Shown: positions 10,090 through 18,528, numbered from the stretch's first letter. The stretch is DNA of 64,000 nucleotides from Cryobacterium sp. PAMC25264 (GCF_019443325.1 NZ_CP080383.1:1736001-1800000), one strand, 5' to 3'. Notes: a model not told the origin generated them from the letters alone. Numbers and translations are program-made.

Positions 10090-10437
10090 TCAGGAACCCG
10101 ACGACTGGGCGTGCGGCGCCTGGCCATGGCCGGGTTGCACCGGTGCGGGCTGTGCTGGTACGGGCTGTGCTGGCGCGAAATCGGAGGGCGCGGACGACTC
10201 AGGCCCCTCCGACGACTCGTCGTCGGACGGCGACTGCTCGTCGTCCTGGCCGGACGTCGTTCCGTCGTCGGTGCCGCCGTTTCCGGTGCCGACGCTTCCG
10301 GTGCCGACCGTGGTCGTGCCACTCCCTGACGCCCAGAGCAGGCCCGCCAGCACTCCCCCTCCGACGACGCTGACCGCGCCGACCACCACCGTCACAGCCA
10401 GCGCGGCGGCCTTCCCGGTGCTTCTGATGCTGATCAC
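10090..10437 (-). CDS. Small membrane-anchored protein with disordered Ser/Gly/Pro-rich exterior
   Basis: 115 residues: a short basic N-terminus, one hydrophobic segment (about 8-36, uncleaved signal anchor or signal peptide), then a low-complexity tail, first Gly/Thr-rich, then acidic Ser/Asp/Glu-rich, then Pro/Gln/Ala repeats of the type QPVPAQPAPVQP. The start is GTG with AAGGGA 3 bases upstream. It lies behind the two-component system genes in the same orientation after a 205-base gap. Not recognised as a named family; a cell-wall spacer or sensor partner is conceivable but not shown. Confidence 0.5.
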   Translation of the reverse strand: MISIRSTGKAAALAVTVVVGAVSVVGGGVLAGLLWASGSGTTTVGTGSVGTGNGGTDDGTTSGQDDEQSPSDDESSEGPESSAPSDFAPAQPVPAQPAPVQPGHGQAPHAQSSGS

Positions 10438-10642
10438 GAATCCCTTCCCGCCCGGCCAGACCGTGGCGGCATCCGCGCTCGAGGGCGATCGTCCCCGAGG
10501 CTGTCCTGCCTCGAGCGTGCGCCGGTATTCTTCCAGAATTCTTAGATCGCCGGGACTGTGCAGATCGGCTCAGGGGGCCACCCTGTGCAGGACCCCCGGG
10601 CGGCCGCGTCCGTCGACCGGGTGAGCCGCAACCGGTGTCCCG

Positions 10643-12058
10643 TCAGCGCCGGGCCGGAAGGGTCACGGCCACGGTCGCCCCTGTACCGCTGAAAGGCTCA
10701 ATGGAGACGGAGCCACCGTGCCGTGCCGCCACCTCGGCGACCAGGGCGAGTCCCAGGCCGTAGTGCCGTGGACCGGCTGCGGTTGCGTCTGCGTCTGTAT
10801 CTGCGGTACCGCTGGCGCCCTCGGGAGCAGCAGCACCGGAGGCCGAGGCAGAGGCAGCGGGTGCGTCGGCGCCCCCCGGTGACCCGGCACGGGTGCTGGC
10901 GAATCGTTCGAAGGCGTGGGCATCCGTGCCGGCGGGGAACCCCGGACCGTCGTCGCTGACCAGGATGACCGCGTTCACGCCCACGATCTGCACGTCCACC
11001 CGTACGCTGTGCACGGCATGGTCCACGGCGTTGGACACCAGTGCCGTGAACAGCCGATGCAGGGCGATTCTCGCGCCGTCGACCATGACCGGGGCGCCGG
11101 ACCCGGTGCGCTCCAGCGAAAGGTTCTGGTGCTCAGCGACGGGCCTCAATGAGGCGACCGCTTCGTCGGCGAGTGCGGCGATGTCCAGCGGCTGCTGCTC
11201 GAGGACCTCGCGCGGATCGGCCGCGATCAACAGGTCTTCGAGGATTTCGGTGAGCATCCGGGAATCCTGCACGATCTCGTCGACCTGTCCGCGAATCTGG
11301 GCCGATGCTCCCGGGGCGCCGTCGTCGTCGGGCCCGGTCAGCGCCGGGAGCCGGCGCCGCAACATCTGGGCTCTGGTGCTCAGAACCGTGAGCGGAGTGC
11401 GGAGTTCGTGGCTGGCGTCTGCGACGAACCTGCGCTGGAGGGCGAGGGCCTCGGCCAGGGGCTGCATCGCGCGCCGCGCCATCCAGGTGGCCAGGAACCA
11501 CGCGGCGATGGCAGCCAGGATGCCGGACACGGAAAGTGCCAGGATCAGCCGGCCCCGTTCCTCATCACGTTGGTGCTGGTCGACAGCCACCTGGGTCAGG
11601 TGCGGACCGTTCTGGCTGGTGACTACCCGGTAGTCGTGTCCGTCGATGCTGACCGAGCTCTCCACGGGCTCCCCTGTCTCGGCGACGGAACGCAGGGCGT
11701 CCTCGTCGGGAAGTTGGGCGGGCAGGTCCCGGGAGGTTCGGAGCCTCCCGTCATCGACGACGATGAGGTAGACGCCGTCGGGTGCCTCATCCGGGGAGTC
11801 GATCGAGGCGCTGTTGCTGATCTCCTGATCGGATGCCTCCTGCTGGCCCGCGCTGACGATGCCCAGCACGAGCCCGCCCACGAGCAGAAGCAGGACCACG
11901 ATAAGGCCGGTGAACTGCATGGCGAGACGCCGCGCGGCGCGGCGCAGCTCAGGATCGTCCGTGCGGTCCGTCCGCACACCGATTGACAGCATCGCCGTCC
12001 TACTGAGGACCGTCCTGCCCAGGGCCGTGCGTGGCCGGCCGGTGTCCGGGCGGTTCAC
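10643..12058 (-). CDS. Sensor histidine kinase (two-component system)
   Basis: Membrane histidine kinase of 471 residues: TM1 about 46-69, an extracytoplasmic sensor of about 100 residues, TM2 about 171-192, then a HisKA domain with the phospho-accepting His217 in SHELRTPL and a HATPase_c domain with the N box SNAVDHA, G1 box VSDDGPGF and G2 box YGLGLAL. Between G1 and G2 the ATP lid holds about 40 residues of Ala/Ser/Gly/Asp low complexity (about 391-430), unusual for the family. The start is the GTG at 12058 overlapping the response-regulator stop as GTGA, which implies coupled translation. A longer in-frame start at 12106 is less likely. The ligand is unknown. Confidence 0.93.
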   Translation of the reverse strand: MNRPDTGRPRTALGRTVLSRTAMLSIGVRTDRTDDPELRRAARRLAMQFTGLIVVLLLLVGGLVLGIVSAGQQEASDQEISNSASIDSPDEAPDGVYLIVVDDGRLRTSRDLPAQLPDEDALRSVAETGEPVESSVSIDGHDYRVVTSQNGPHLTQVAVDQHQRDEERGRLILALSVSGILAAIAAWFLATWMARRAMQPLAEALALQRRFVADASHELRTPLTVLSTRAQMLRRRLPALTGPDDDGAPGASAQIRGQVDEIVQDSRMLTEILEDLLIAADPREVLEQQPLDIAALADEAVASLRPVAEHQNLSLERTGSGAPVMVDGARIALHRLFTALVSNAVDHAVHSVRVDVQIVGVNAVILVSDDGPGFPAGTDAHAFERFASTRAGSPGGADAPAASASASGAAAPEGASGTADTDADATAAGPRHYGLGLALVAEVAARHGGSVSIEPFSGTGATVAVTLPARR

Positions 12059-12723
12059 AGCGGGCGTCCGATCCGGTAGCCGATACCGCGCACGGTGTGC
12101 ACGCAATCGCGGCCCAGTTTCTTGCGCAGGTAGTGCACGTACGTGTCGACCACGCCTTCGTCGTCGGCGTCAGGGAAGACCACGCTGAGCAGATCCTCGC
12201 GCGGGTACGTTTGATCCGGCCGACGGGCGAGTCTCTCCAGAAGATCGCACTCGCGTTCGGACAGAGTCACCGTTCCGCCCGCGTCGAGGGTGACCTCGCG
12301 GTCGGCGACACTGAGCCGGCCTCCGGGAACCCGCAACACGGGAACCGTCGAGACCGTCCGCCGACGCAAAGCCCGCAGGCGCGCCAGGAGCTCGTCAAGG
12401 TCGAACGGCTTGGCCAGGTAGTCCTCGGCACCCCGGTCCAACCCCTCCACCCGATCGGCAGGGTTGCCCAGGGCTGAGAGCACCAGTACCGGGGTCAGGA
12501 CGCCGCCGGCCCGGAGTTTCGTGAGAACGTCCAGTCCGTTGATCACGGGCAGGCCACGGTCCAGCAGGATCACATCGAAGTCCTGGGTCAGTCCGGCATG
12601 CAGCGCACGCTGCCCGTCCCTGGCCACGGTCACGTCGTATCCCTCACTGCCGAGCAACTCCTCGAGCATGCCGGAGAGCCGAGCCTCGTCTTCGACGACC
12701 AGGATACGCGGATCGTCTTCCAT
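12055..12723 (-). CDS. OmpR/PhoB-type response regulator
   Basis: 222 residues: receiver domain with acidic pocket VVEDE, phospho-acceptor Asp55 in ILLDRGLP and Lys105 in LAKPFD, then a winged-helix DNA-binding domain with LSERECDLLERLA and VVDTYVHYLRKKLG...VRGIGYRI. It is the partner of the downstream histidine kinase, whose GTG overlaps its stop codon. The ATG at 12723 (MEDDPRILVVEDE) fits the receiver start and has a CATACT hexamer 6 bases before it, so the operon mRNA may be leaderless. The in-frame start at 12762 would add 13 non-family residues. Confidence 0.94.
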   Translation of the reverse strand: MEDDPRILVVEDEARLSGMLEELLGSEGYDVTVARDGQRALHAGLTQDFDVILLDRGLPVINGLDVLTKLRAGGVLTPVLVLSALGNPADRVEGLDRGAEDYLAKPFDLDELLARLRALRRRTVSTVPVLRVPGGRLSVADREVTLDAGGTVTLSERECDLLERLARRPDQTYPREDLLSVVFPDADDEGVVDTYVHYLRKKLGRDCVHTVRGIGYRIGRPL

Positions 12724-12729
12724 GAAGAA

Positions 12730-12735
12730 AGTATG
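12730..12735 (-). promoter_or_regulatory. Putative -10 of a leaderless promoter (response regulator operon)
   Basis: CATACT on the minus strand, 6 bases before the ATG of the response regulator. No Shine-Dalgarno is present. Confidence 0.35.
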
Positions 12736-12779
12736 CGCCTTCTGCAGGCCGACACGTGTCACGGCGTCGCGTACGGCCG

Positions 12780-13208
12780 TCAGTCGAGGGCGTCCAGGTA
12801 TAGCCAGCCACCGTCAACCCTGACGAAGCGGCTCACCTCGTGTTGCTCACCGCGCTGCCCGTCCTGCCGGTAGTACGCCGTGAACTCCACGCTCCCCTCG
12901 GTGTCGAACGGTCCGCCCCGCACCGTGCGACCGATATCCAACCGCACCCAGCGCAACGTGGGGTCCAGTTCCAGGGTCTCCGGCCGGGTGCTCGGGTGCC
13001 AAGTGCGCAGCAGGTAGTCGGCATCCGCGACAGCGAAGGCCGCGTACCGCGACCGCATCAGCGTCTCGGCCCTGGCCGCCCGCGCGTCGCCGAGATGCAG
13101 TCGACCACAGCAGTCGGCGTAGCTCACCCCGCTCAGGCAGGGACAACGGTCCGGGGTGGGAGGCGACGACGACGGATCGGAGAGGGTCACAGAGCCATTC
13201 TCCGCCAT
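12780..13208 (-). CDS. YchJ family protein (UPF0225, SEC-C-like zinc motif)
   Basis: 142 residues, cytoplasmic. The N-terminus holds a cysteine cluster CPCLSGVSYADCCGRLH, the SEC-C-like zinc site typical of YchJ/UPF0225, followed by AETLMRSRYAAFAVADADYLLRTWHPSTRPE and a C-terminal NTF2-like half with VEFTAYYR and the terminal strand WLYLDA. The family is conserved but its biochemical role is not established. It lies between the two-component system and a SOUL protein, all on the minus strand. Confidence 0.88.
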   Translation of the reverse strand: MAENGSVTLSDPSSSPPTPDRCPCLSGVSYADCCGRLHLGDARAARAETLMRSRYAAFAVADADYLLRTWHPSTRPETLELDPTLRWVRLDIGRTVRGGPFDTEGSVEFTAYYRQDGQRGEQHEVSRFVRVDGGWLYLDALD

Positions 13209-13212
13209 CGGG

Positions 13213-13728
13213 TCACGCCGAGGTCACCCGCACCAATGCCTCGTGGCGGGTGAGGAGGCCCGCGGCGGGCTTCGGGTCGACGCGGGCGTAATACACGGGG
13301 CCGTCGGGCAGGAGGTCGGCCGCAAGCACCTCCCCGAGCAGGTGCAGCCCGCGGTCGACGAACCGGCGGGTACTCCAGCCGCCGCGGAAGCGCAGGGCGG
13401 CCGCCTCGAATGTGGGCACTGCTCGCACGGTCACGGCGTCATCCAAGGGCGACGGCACGGCGCGTGGGTCCAGCTGACCCGGCAGCACCACGCTGACCAG
13501 ATGGGTGTCTTCCCCGGCCTCCTCGTGCAGCACCGGGGCCGTCAGGGCGAACCGGGTCGCAGAGCTGTTGTGGCCCCGGAGATAGCGAAGCAACGGTCTC
13601 ACACCCCGGCCGGCCGCTCCCGTGACGTCTCCGCGCACCCGCACTTGCAGCTGGACGCTGTCGGGATAGCGGCGGACGTCGAAACCGGGGAAGGCCCGCA
13701 CCACCGTGTACGGCTGCTGCTCGGTCAT
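13213..13728 (-). CDS. SOUL-family putative heme-binding protein
   Basis: 171 residues beginning MTEQQPYTVV, with the SOUL/HBP features YTVVRAFPGFDVRRYPDSVQLQVRV at the N-terminus, then FALTAPVLHEE, VSVVLPGQ, PLDDAVTVRAVPTFEAAALRFRGGWS and a C-terminal YYARVDPKPAAGLLTRHEALVRV. Members bind heme or tetrapyrroles weakly; the bacterial role is unclear. I start at the ATG at 13728, preceded by TACACT 7 bases away; the longer in-frame start at 13842 runs into the neighbouring gene. It ends 4 bases before the ychJ-like start. Confidence 0.83.
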   Translation of the reverse strand: MTEQQPYTVVRAFPGFDVRRYPDSVQLQVRVRGDVTGAAGRGVRPLLRYLRGHNSSATRFALTAPVLHEEAGEDTHLVSVVLPGQLDPRAVPSPLDDAVTVRAVPTFEAAALRFRGGWSTRRFVDRGLHLLGEVLAADLLPDGPVYYARVDPKPAAGLLTRHEALVRVTSA

Positions 13729-13735
13729 GCCACGG

Positions 13736-13741
13736 AGTGTA
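13736..13741 (-). promoter_or_regulatory. Putative -10 of a leaderless promoter (SOUL gene)
   Basis: TACACT on the minus strand, 7 bases before the ATG at 13728. Confidence 0.35.
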
Positions 13742-13784
13742 ATCCAGGTGCCCCGGATGGGGGTGGAATCGGGTTCGCGCCCGA

Positions 13785-14174
13785 TCAGGCCTTCTTGACC
13801 ACCCCGGACTTGAGCTGCATGGACACGCCTTCGATCCGGCATTCGATGTCGTGGTCGCCCACGCCCTGGCGCAGCCTGATGCCGCGCACCTTGGTGCCGA
13901 CCTTGATCACGTTGGAACTGCCCTTGATCTTGAGGTCCTTGATGATGGTGACCGAGTCGTGGTCGGCCAGGACGGTCCCGAACGCATCGGTGATGACAGC
14001 TTCCTGTGCCGGTTCATCGACGGCGACAGACTCGGCCGTCCACTCGTGGCCGCAGAGCGGACAAACCAGCAGCGCCCCCATCTCATAGGACATGTCGCTG
14101 GAGCATTCCGGGCACGGGGGCAGGGTCTCAGTCACCTCCTCATCGTAGGGGTCGTGTGTTGACGGCTCCGCCAC
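13785..14174 (-). CDS. phnA: PhnA-type zinc-ribbon protein
   Basis: 129 residues. An N-terminal zinc ribbon, LPPCPECSSDMSYE...LVCPLCGHEW (CxxC twice), is followed by the PhnA domain with VTDAFGTVLADHDSVTIIKDLKIKG, VIKVGTKVRGIRL and HDIECRIEG. The name comes from E. coli PhnA (YjdM), which has no proven role in phosphonate breakdown. I use the GTG at 14174 because AGGGA lies 5 bases upstream. The GTG at 14135 has its purine run directly against the start, and a TTG at 14189 has no better support. Confidence 0.87.
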   Translation of the reverse strand: MAEPSTHDPYDEEVTETLPPCPECSSDMSYEMGALLVCPLCGHEWTAESVAVDEPAQEAVITDAFGTVLADHDSVTIIKDLKIKGSSNVIKVGTKVRGIRLRQGVGDHDIECRIEGVSMQLKSGVVKKA

Positions 14175-14272
14175 GTGATTCCCTGACAATTCCCCAGTTT
14201 CCGGCGTACCTTACCGGGTAGATCGCGCCTGTTTGCTGGCGCGACTCGCCCAGCAGAATTCAGGAGGCAGCA

Positions 14273-14890
14273 ATGGGTGTGCTCATCGAGGTCCTGGCCG
14301 CACTGGGAACCATCGTTCTCGTGTCGACGTTGACGGTGGTGCTGATCGGCCGGACGGTCTACACGCGGATGCGCCGCAGCCGAGCGGTGAACCGTGGGCT
14401 GCTTCGCACCCGCGCGACTCTGAGCGTGGGACCGCAGCACGAGATCCTGGCTCAGCGGGTGCGGCTGAGGGATTCGTTGTACAGCGGGCATGCCGCCGTC
14501 GATATCGCGGGTCGCAGCGCCGGTCCGCACGGCGACCTGAAACGGCTGTTCCGCCGGATTGAGTCAGAAGCCCAGACCGTGGATGCCCACCTGCTGCTGC
14601 TGTCCTCGGAAACCGAACCCGAGGTACTCCGCGGTGCCCTGCCGCTTGCCGTTCACCGGGTCGACCAGGTGACTGGGCTCGTACGCACGGTGCGCGCGGC
14701 GGTCGCCGCCGGACTCGGCGGGTTCAGCGACGACGCTCTTCTCACCCTGCAACTCGAGGTCGATCGGGAGATCGCCGCCCTCGACGCCGGCATGGCGCAG
14801 TTGCACACCCTGAACCATCCGGATGCGCAGCCGCCGTCGCGACCTTCTCCCTACCTGGACACCCACCTTGACCGAGGGACTCACTCATGA
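14273..14890 (+). CDS. Membrane-anchored protein coupled to pspA, function unknown
   Basis: 205 residues: one N-terminal hydrophobic segment (about 5-27), an arginine-rich juxtamembrane stretch (RMRRSRAVNRG), then an Ala/Leu-rich, probably helical cytoplasmic region to about residue 175 and a polar tail. The start is strong, with AGGAGG 5 bases before the ATG. The stop overlaps the pspA start as ATGA. Coupling to PspA suggests a membrane adaptor that recruits or regulates the PspA coat, but I recognise no named family. Confidence 0.68.
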   Translation: MGVLIEVLAALGTIVLVSTLTVVLIGRTVYTRMRRSRAVNRGLLRTRATLSVGPQHEILAQRVRLRDSLYSGHAAVDIAGRSAGPHGDLKRLFRRIESEAQTVDAHLLLLSSETEPEVLRGALPLAVHRVDQVTGLVRTVRAAVAAGLGGFSDDALLTLQLEVDREIAALDAGMAQLHTLNHPDAQPPSRPSPYLDTHLDRGTHS

Positions 14891-15696
14891 CCGTCACTTC
14901 CCGGCTCCGCGTCATCTTCCGCAGCAAGGCCTCCCGCACCCTGGACCGGCTGGAGGACCCACGCGAAGCGCTCGACGACAGTTACGAGCAACTCGTCGCC
15001 ATGCTGCAGCAGGTGCGACGCGGTTTGGCCGATGTGGCCACGGCGAAGAAACGGCTCGAACTCCAGGGGCAGGAGATGGGCGCCCGGCACCGCCGATTGG
15101 GGGACCAGGCGCAGGAGGCCCTCACCCAGGGACGCGAGGACCTCGCCCGCACGGCCCTTGAGCGCCGCTCCCTGCTCGAGGGACAGGTGGCCTCGCTCCG
15201 GGACCAGTACACGGCGCTACAGCAGCAGCAGGAGCGTCTGCAGGCCAACGAGCGTCGCCTCGCCGACCGCGTTGCCGCGTTCCGCACCGAGAAGGAGACG
15301 ATCAAGGCCACCTACGCGGCATCCGAAGCCCAGGCACGGGCCAATGAGGCCGCGGCCGGAATCGGCTCCGAGATGAGCGATGTCGGCGTGACCCTCGACA
15401 GGGCCAAGGACCGGGTGGCCCAGATGAAGGCCAGGGCCGCCGCCACGGACGAGCTGCTCGCCAGCGGGGCGCTGAACGATCTGACGGCACCGCCGGACGC
15501 CGACCTGGAGCGCCAGCTCTCCTCCGGCGCCACCCGCGCGGATGTCGAACGCCAGCTGCAGGCGATGAAGGATGCGGCAGCCGGCGGCACCCCGTCAGGT
15601 TCGACGGGGGGTGCGACCGGCGGGACAGCGGGTGGTGCGGCCGGAAACGGGCCGGACGGCTGGCTCAGCATCGGCCGTGGCCCTGCCGCCGGGTAG
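14887..15696 (+). CDS. pspA: PspA/IM30 family membrane-stress protein
   Basis: 269 residues, largely coiled-coil. N-terminal amphipathic helix TVTSRLRVIFRSKASRTLDRLEDP, then the PspA hairpin (LDDSYEQLVAMLQQVRRGLADVATAKKRLELQ, long heptads to about residue 165) and helix alpha4 with LDRAKDRVAQMKARA, followed by a Gly/Ala/Thr-rich tail in place of a fold. PspA/IM30/Vipp1 proteins oligomerise on the inner leaflet and protect membranes under envelope stress. It is translationally coupled (ATGA) to the preceding membrane protein, so the pair should be made in fixed ratio. Confidence 0.9.
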   Translation: MTVTSRLRVIFRSKASRTLDRLEDPREALDDSYEQLVAMLQQVRRGLADVATAKKRLELQGQEMGARHRRLGDQAQEALTQGREDLARTALERRSLLEGQVASLRDQYTALQQQQERLQANERRLADRVAAFRTEKETIKATYAASEAQARANEAAAGIGSEMSDVGVTLDRAKDRVAQMKARAAATDELLASGALNDLTAPPDADLERQLSSGATRADVERQLQAMKDAAAGGTPSGSTGGATGGTAGGAAGNGPDGWLSIGRGPAAG

Positions 15697-15831
15697 CCCG
15701 GGAGCGTCCCGGCCGGCTCCCCCGTCCCTGCGATGACCGAAGGGCCGTCCGGCTCGGTCCGCAGTCCCCTCGATGCGTGCGGAAAAATTACTAAAAATCT
15801 TTTCCCACCGGGTCTGCATCGACATGCAAAA

Positions 15832-15861
15832 AACCCCCGATGACTACTTTCATCGGGGGTT
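15832..15861 (-). terminator. Rho-independent terminator behind tRNA-Ala
   Basis: Perfect 11-bp stem (15832-15842 with 15851-15861) and 8-base loop, followed on the minus strand by TTTTTTGCAT. It lies 15 bases past the tRNA 3' end. On the plus strand it could also stop pspA transcripts, with a weaker T tract. Confidence 0.8.
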
Positions 15862-15875
15862 CTTGTATTTTGTTG

Positions 15876-15948
15876 TGGATCCGAGGGGATTCGAACCCCT
15901 GACCCCCTGCATGCCATGCAGGTGCGCTACCAGCTGCGCCACGGACCC
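15876..15948 (-). tRNA. tRNA-Ala (anticodon GGC)
   Basis: 73-base cloverleaf without encoded CCA. Acceptor 5' arm GGGTCCG pairs with CGGATCC (one G-T). The D arm contains GCGCAGCTGGTAGCGC, the anticodon stem is CCTGC/GCAGG with loop ATGGCAT, giving anticodon GGC (reads GCC), and the T arm is GGGGTTCGAATCCCC. It is followed by a terminator and preceded, 5 bases upstream, by an 8-bp inverted repeat (15954-15961 with 15970-15977) of unknown role. Confidence 0.96.
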
Positions 15949-16021
15949 AGACTTTGTTTCGAATTCCTCCGAAACAACTTCATTAGGTTACTACATGTTT
16001 TGAGTGCTCGCGAACCAAACG

Positions 16022-16465
16022 CTAGTCCGCGGCATCAATTTCGACCACGGATTCGGTCGGGGTCGCCACTGCGGGTTCCACGACGGGCTCGTCGAGGGCA
16101 CGTGCGCTGGGCAGATCGATCGGGATGACCGGGCAGTCCTTCCAGAGTCGTTCGAGGGAGTAGTAGACCCGCTCTTCTTCGTGGAACACGTGCACGACCA
16201 GGTCGCCGAAATCGACGAGGACCCAGCGGCCCTCGGCGCGTCCCTCACGACGCAGCGGCTTGTAGCCGGCCTCGATGAGCTTGTCCTCGATCTCGCCGGC
16301 GATCGCGACGACGTTGCGCTCGGAGCGTCCGGTGACGATGAGGAAGATGTCGGCCAACGGCAACGGGTGGGAAACGTCGATAGCTACGAGGTCCTCCCCC
16401 GCTTTCGAGTCGGCGGCGGCGGCGGCCACCTTGAGGAGCTCGAGAGCGTGGGCAGAAGCGGTCAT
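16022..16465 (-). CDS. rsfS: Ribosomal silencing factor RsfS
   Basis: 147 residues. Binds L14 (uL14) on the 50S subunit and blocks subunit joining when translation must slow. The RsfS/Iojap domain is clear: KAGEDLVAIDVSHPLPLADIFLIVTG, SERNVVAIAGEIEDKL, GRWVLVDFGDLVVHVFHEEER and YYSLERLWKDCP. An acidic, Pro/Val-rich tail of about 30 residues follows. It is the last gene of the rplU-to-rsfS run and follows nadD and a membrane protein, the usual nadD-rsfS neighbourhood. Confidence 0.94.
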   Translation of the reverse strand: MTASAHALELLKVAAAAADSKAGEDLVAIDVSHPLPLADIFLIVTGRSERNVVAIAGEIEDKLIEAGYKPLRREGRAEGRWVLVDFGDLVVHVFHEEERVYYSLERLWKDCPVIPIDLPSARALDEPVVEPAVATPTESVVEIDAAD

Positions 16466-16548
16466 CGATTGAATCCCTGAGTTAGTAAAAGCGAAAAGGA
16501 TGGCATAAGAAGAAACGAAACTAGTCGGTCACCGGAAAGCATGGGTCG

Positions 16549-17580
16549 CTAGTAGATATTGAAGGCGTAGCCCACCACGAAGAGTGACAGCACGCCGATG
16601 GCCAGCACCGCCGCGGTGATGGCGAGAACCGTCGGCAGTGACGCTCCCCGTTTGCGCGGCGGCGTCATGACGCCGCGGGTGGAGGTGTGGGTGCTGACGG
16701 CGCGGCTCGCGCTCACGGGCGCGACGTCGTTGTGGTGGCCGCCTTCGTCGAGCTGATCCAGCATCCGGTCCATCTCGGACGAGTCAAAGAGGTTGGGGTG
16801 CTGGCCAGTGGCGCCGAGGCTGCGCGGCAGGTCGATGGAACCGGTGATCATGATCTCACCGGTGCTGGTGATGGGACCGGCCGGGCCCTGCCTGGGGATC
16901 GACGGCAGGATCAGGGCGTTGGTCGTCGTCGGTATTCCGCCCGCTCCGACGCCCCGACCGACGAGGTCGTCGAAGGTCTGGTCGTCGCGACGGCCGATCG
17001 TCTCGATGTGGCTGTCGTCTTCGCGGTCGACCGACCAGTGGCCGATGGGCGGGTGCAGCCCGCTGGATGCCGGGGCGGGATTCAGCGCCGGCGCGTCGGC
17101 GGTGCCGGCGTCCCGGTTCGCGGCGTCCCGGTTCGCGGCGTCCCGGTTCGCGGCGACAGCCACCGGCGCCAGCTGGCGTTCGTCGGGAGTCCCGTTGTGA
17201 GCTGAATGGTCGTCGGCTGCGCGTTCATCGGCTGCATGTTCGCCATCTGAACTGTCGGTGCTCGCCGTTGCCGCGGCCTGCAGAGCACGCAGTTCTCGGC
17301 GGCTCAGAGTGCGGCCGGTGTCCTGCACCATGGCCGGCTCGGGGATCGGCAATGGAGCCGGAGCAGGGCGGGCAGGTTCAGCACGTTCGACGGGCGGCGC
17401 AGTGTGCCGGGAGTGGTGTTCGTCGGGCTCGATCGGCGCCGGGGAGGAGGTAGGGCGAGGTTCGGGGGACGCGGGCGACTCGTCGTTCGAACGGTCCTCT
17501 GCAGAGACCGGTTCGTTTTCCCGGGCCAACTCGCGCAACTGTCGTCGCGTCAGTGGCTGCGGGCTGTTACCCAACGTCAT
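16549..17580 (-). CDS. Tail-anchored low-complexity protein between nadD and rsfS
   Basis: 343 residues. Starts [23 protein letters not shown], and a second [12 protein letters not shown] motif appears near residue 95; these RREL helices are the only repeated structured elements. The middle is Pro/Ala/Asp/Glu-rich and disordered and includes a tandem NRDAA repeat. A single hydrophobic segment lies at the extreme C-terminus (about 318-342), preceded by [10 protein letters not shown], so it is a tail anchor with the bulk in the cytoplasm. The ATG overlaps the nadD stop as ATGA. Not assigned to a characterised family. Confidence 0.7.
   Translation of the reverse strand: MTLGNSPQPLTRRQLRELARENEPVSAEDRSNDESPASPEPRPTSSPAPIEPDEHHSRHTAPPVERAEPARPAPAPLPIPEPAMVQDTGRTLSRRELRALQAAATASTDSSDGEHAADERAADDHSAHNGTPDERQLAPVAVAANRDAANRDAANRDAGTADAPALNPAPASSGLHPPIGHWSVDREDDSHIETIGRRDDQTFDDLVGRGVGAGGIPTTTNALILPSIPRQGPAGPITSTGEIMITGSIDLPRSLGATGQHPNLFDSSEMDRMLDQLDEGGHHNDVAPVSASRAVSTHTSTRGVMTPPRKRGASLPTVLAITAAVLAIGVLSLFVVGYAFNIY
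17110..17154 (-). repeat. 15-bp tandem repeat, 3 copies, inside the tail-anchored protein gene
   Basis: Three identical 15-base units (17110-17124, 17125-17139, 17140-17154) encode repeated NRDAA. The unit length keeps the frame, so copy number could vary without harm. Confidence 0.9.
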
Positions 17581-18170
17581 GCCACACTCCGATACAGGTG
17601 ATGCTTTGAGATGTACTGGACAACCCCGTCGGGGACCAAGTACCAGACCGGGAATCCCCGGTTCACGCGTTCCCGGCAGTCGGTGGAAGAAATGGCCAGA
17701 GCCGGAACCTCCAACAAGCTTACGTCCTGGTTAGGTAAACCTGAAATGCTCAGATCATGTCCCGGTCGACTCACAGCCACGAAATGAGCCAGCTTCCACA
17801 GTTCGGCGGCGTCCTTCCAGCCTAGGATCTGGGTGATGGCGTCGGCGCCGGTGATGAAGAAGAGTTCGGCGTCCGGCCGTTCAGCGTGCAGGTCCCGCAG
17901 CGTGTCGATGGTGAAGGTGGGGCCGGTACGGTCGATGTCGACGCGGCTCACCGTGAAGCGTGGGTTTGATGCGGTGGCGATCACCGTCATGAGGTAGCGG
18001 TGCTCGGCCACGGTCACGTCGTGCTTCTGCCACGGCTGCCCGGTCGGCACGAAGATGACCTCGTCGAGATCGAAGCTCTGGGCGACCTCGCTGGCCGCCA
18101 CAAGGTGCCCATGGTGGATGGGATCGAAGGTTCCACCCATCACTCCGATGCGCGGGCGGTGCCGGGTCAT
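17577..18170 (-). CDS. nadD: Nicotinate-nucleotide adenylyltransferase NadD
   Basis: Transfers AMP from ATP to nicotinate mononucleotide in NAD synthesis. 197 residues, normal for NadD. The nucleotidyltransferase motif [15 protein letters not shown] is at the N-terminus; [28 protein letters not shown] and the C-terminal [11 protein letters not shown] complete the family pattern. I start at the ATG at 18170 (MTRHRPRIG). An open frame continuing upstream to 18422 overlaps the preceding gene and encodes only Arg/Pro-rich noise. Its stop overlaps the next gene as ATGA. Confidence 0.95.
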   Translation of the reverse strand: MTRHRPRIGVMGGTFDPIHHGHLVAASEVAQSFDLDEVIFVPTGQPWQKHDVTVAEHRYLMTVIATASNPRFTVSRVDIDRTGPTFTIDTLRDLHAERPDAELFFITGADAITQILGWKDAAELWKLAHFVAVSRPGHDLSISGLPNQDVSLLEVPALAISSTDCRERVNRGFPVWYLVPDGVVQYISKHHLYRSVA

Positions 18171-18184
18171 AGTCGGCCGTTCGG

Positions 18185-18391
18185 TTAGTGGCCGCCGTGG
18201 CTGGACGCGCCACCGTGCGCGGCGGCGTACGCGTTCGCCTTGGCACTGTGGCGGTTGGCGACGTCGCGGAAGCTCCACAGGACGAAACCGAGGGCAGCGA
18301 AGATCACGAGGGCCACCAGGCCGTAGACCCAGGTGGGTACGGGCAGTTGGGCGTGCTCGACCTCGGCCAGGACAGCGGTCAGGAACAACAT
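18185..18391 (-). CDS. Small single-pass membrane protein between proA and nadD
   Basis: 68 residues: a short N-terminal hydrophobic stretch, one clear transmembrane segment (about 21-43, [19 protein letters not shown]), then a basic stretch and a Gly/His/Ser tail ending [14 protein letters not shown] lies 5 bases before the ATG. It ends 14 bases before nadD, so it is probably co-transcribed. Function unknown; the terminal histidines could bind metal but this is only a possibility. Confidence 0.72.
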   Translation of the reverse strand: MLFLTAVLAEVEHAQLPVPTWVYGLVALVIFAALGFVLWSFRDVANRHSAKANAYAAAHGGASSHGGH

Positions 18392-18528
18392 GGAATCTCC
18401 GTTCGGGGAAGCGTGGGGTCAACCGGAAGCCACGACGGGCGGCACCGGCACCTCGACCAGTCTAGCGGGGCGACCCGCCCGCACCGGGAAGGGCTCCCGC
18501 ACGGCGCCGTCCGTGCGCCGAAGACACG

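Noticed and set aside
15954..15977. 8-bp inverted repeat just upstream of tRNA-Ala as a terminator
   Set aside because: No T tract follows on either strand; left as an unexplained symmetry.
18171..18422. Long N-terminal extension of NadD
   Set aside because: The added translation is Arg/Pro-rich and overlaps the small membrane protein gene. The family N-terminus starts at the ATG at 18170.
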